From Janthinobacterium silvisoli (GTDB lineage: Bacteria; Pseudomonadota; Gammaproteobacteria; Burkholderiales; Burkholderiaceae_D), in assembly GCF_014200725.1 (NCBI RefSeq), contig NZ_JACHCL010000003.1:124001-188000 (forward strand): a stretch of 64,000 nt of DNA, given 5' to 3'. The position numbers and the translations under genes are program-made. This document shows, piece after piece, positions 63,238 to 64,000 of this stretch. Below the pieces are notes generated by a model. The model ran no database searches, was not told where the DNA came from, and saw only the letters and a list, made by a program, of their open reading frames with translations. Position 1 is the stretch's first letter; each line of letters opens with the position of its first letter.

Positions 63238-64000
63238 TTAGTCCATACAGAATTGGCTATGCCTGAAATCAAACGTCAGGCTATGGCCAGCAAAAAACTT
63301 GATGCCCAGCGTGGCGTCGAAGGTCTGATTCGGGACGGGCGTACGCACAACGGCGTGAGTCGAGGTGGTTGTGCCGAGCGTGACATGCGCTGCAAACTCT
63401 TCCAGCGGCGTCGTCAGGCCGGCAGTATCCACTCCAAGCACACGCAAGGGCTTGCCCTTTTTCCATGGCATCAAGTCTTTACCGTGTAACAACACATCCA
63501 TATTGGCTCCCGTATCTATCCTGGCCTTGAACGGTATATCGTCGATCAGGATATCGGTTGCCAGTCCGGCAGGTATGCGATTCTTATCCAGCGCCAGTTC
63601 CATGGGGGCACAGTAGCCACGCTCAACCGTGGCAGGATTGAACTGGATCACGCCAGATCGTAAATCCACATTCACAGCATCGAACCTGAGCAAAAAATCA
63701 TAACCAAACAAGCCCAGTGATTGAATACCTTGTTTAAATACGCTTTCTTTTGTGATCACCATCTGGTTTTTGAGCACGGCATTTCCGATAGCGACCTCTT
63801 TGGCGATCAACAGCGCGCTGCTGGGCGCTACTCCCAATGCGCCTGCATTATTCGCTGGAATATCGACTGCATCCAATGTGGTGACGGCTGCAGCGTCCGT
63901 CGGCAAGATCAGCGGTGCACCGCTATCAAAGATCACATCGGTGGCGACGCCATTTACCGCAATCTGGATAACAAGGCGCGACTCAACCTCCAGGTCAGTT
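63238..64000 (-). CDS. Retropepsin-like aspartic protease (5' end beyond window)
   Basis: The frame is open to the window end, at least 253 residues. Two aspartic protease motifs occur: VIFDSGAP near the visible N-terminus and ARIDTGANMDVLLHG later, so the chain seems to hold both halves of a pepsin-like active site rather than one. LGLFGYDFLLRFDAVNVD and TLGIKFFAGHSLTFDFRHSQ are typical of bacterial exported retropepsin-like proteins. The start lies upstream of the window; a GTG at 63936 lies within the domain and is not the real start. Confidence 0.82.
   Translation of the reverse strand, partial: TDLEVESRLVIQIAVNGVATDVIFDSGAPLILPTDAAAVTTLDAVDIPANNAGALGVAPSSALLIAKEVAIGNAVLKNQMVITKESVFKQGIQSLGLFGYDFLLRFDAVNVDLRSGVIQFNPATVERGYCAPMELALDKNRIPAGLATDILIDDIPFKARIDTGANMDVLLHGKDLMPWKKGKPLRVLGVDTAGLTTPLEEFAAHVTLGTTTSTHAVVRTPVPNQTFDATLGIKFFAGHSLTFDFRHSQFCMD

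Overview
The window looks like a chromosome segment of a high-GC betaproteobacterium of the family Oxalobacteraceae (Janthinobacterium/Massilia/Duganella type). This is inferred from the gyrA-serC-pheA-hisC-tyrA-aroA-cmk-rpsA-ihfB-lapA-lapB block, which is typical of Burkholderiales, from the adjacent ompA-ubiG-gph group, from a PEP-CTERM protein, and from a tmRNA whose tag reads ANDNSYALAA. No database search was possible; all family calls come from motifs read in the translations.

Layout. 1-9.3 kb holds single housekeeping and accessory genes: a partial SDR dehydrogenase, dsbA, a TonB-dependent receptor, a LysR gene divergent from a DODA-type dioxygenase, the ribosome-assembly GTPase RbgA and a histone-deacetylase-like amidohydrolase. 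9.5-14.5 kb is a moxR-DUF58-transglutaminase operon running into mltB. 15-24 kb is mixed: a small HTH-like protein, cysM, a CRP-domain/thioredoxin-reductase-like fusion, an M28 peptidase, a PEP-CTERM protein, a sterol-desaturase-like protein and a LysR/MFS pair. 24-41 kb is the long minus-strand core block: DNA gyrase A, serine and aromatic amino acid biosynthesis, cmk, rpsA, ihfB, LPS-assembly genes, ugd, heptose kinase and a ComEA-like protein. 41.6-43.9 kb holds ompA, ubiG and gph. 44.05-44.41 kb is ssrA (tmRNA).

The most unusual part is 44.4-57.8 kb, directly downstream of ssrA. A roughly 300-bp block made of the 3' end of ssrA, its terminator and three further hairpins occurs next to ssrA. 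It recurs nearly intact at 49.8 kb and in decayed form at 52.2 and 54.4 kb. Between the copies lie, in order, a truncated tyrosine integrase with a LysR/hydrolase/MFS/cyclophilin-like cassette; an S41-like protease; a small orphan gene plus a serine hydrolase; and a P2-like tail-gene remnant (R, S, V, W) that carries an AT-rich moron-like gene and an intact IS5-family element. I read this as successive integrations at one tmRNA attachment site, followed by decay. The right-hand 6 kb (57.8-64 kb) returns to ordinary genes.

A second unexplained signal is a ~115-bp structured intergenic element present twice (715-830 and 28901-29012), in the same orientation and next to the 3' ends of minus-strand transcription units. 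A third is a 45-bp palindrome present twice, in opposite orientation, inside the aromatic amino acid operon.
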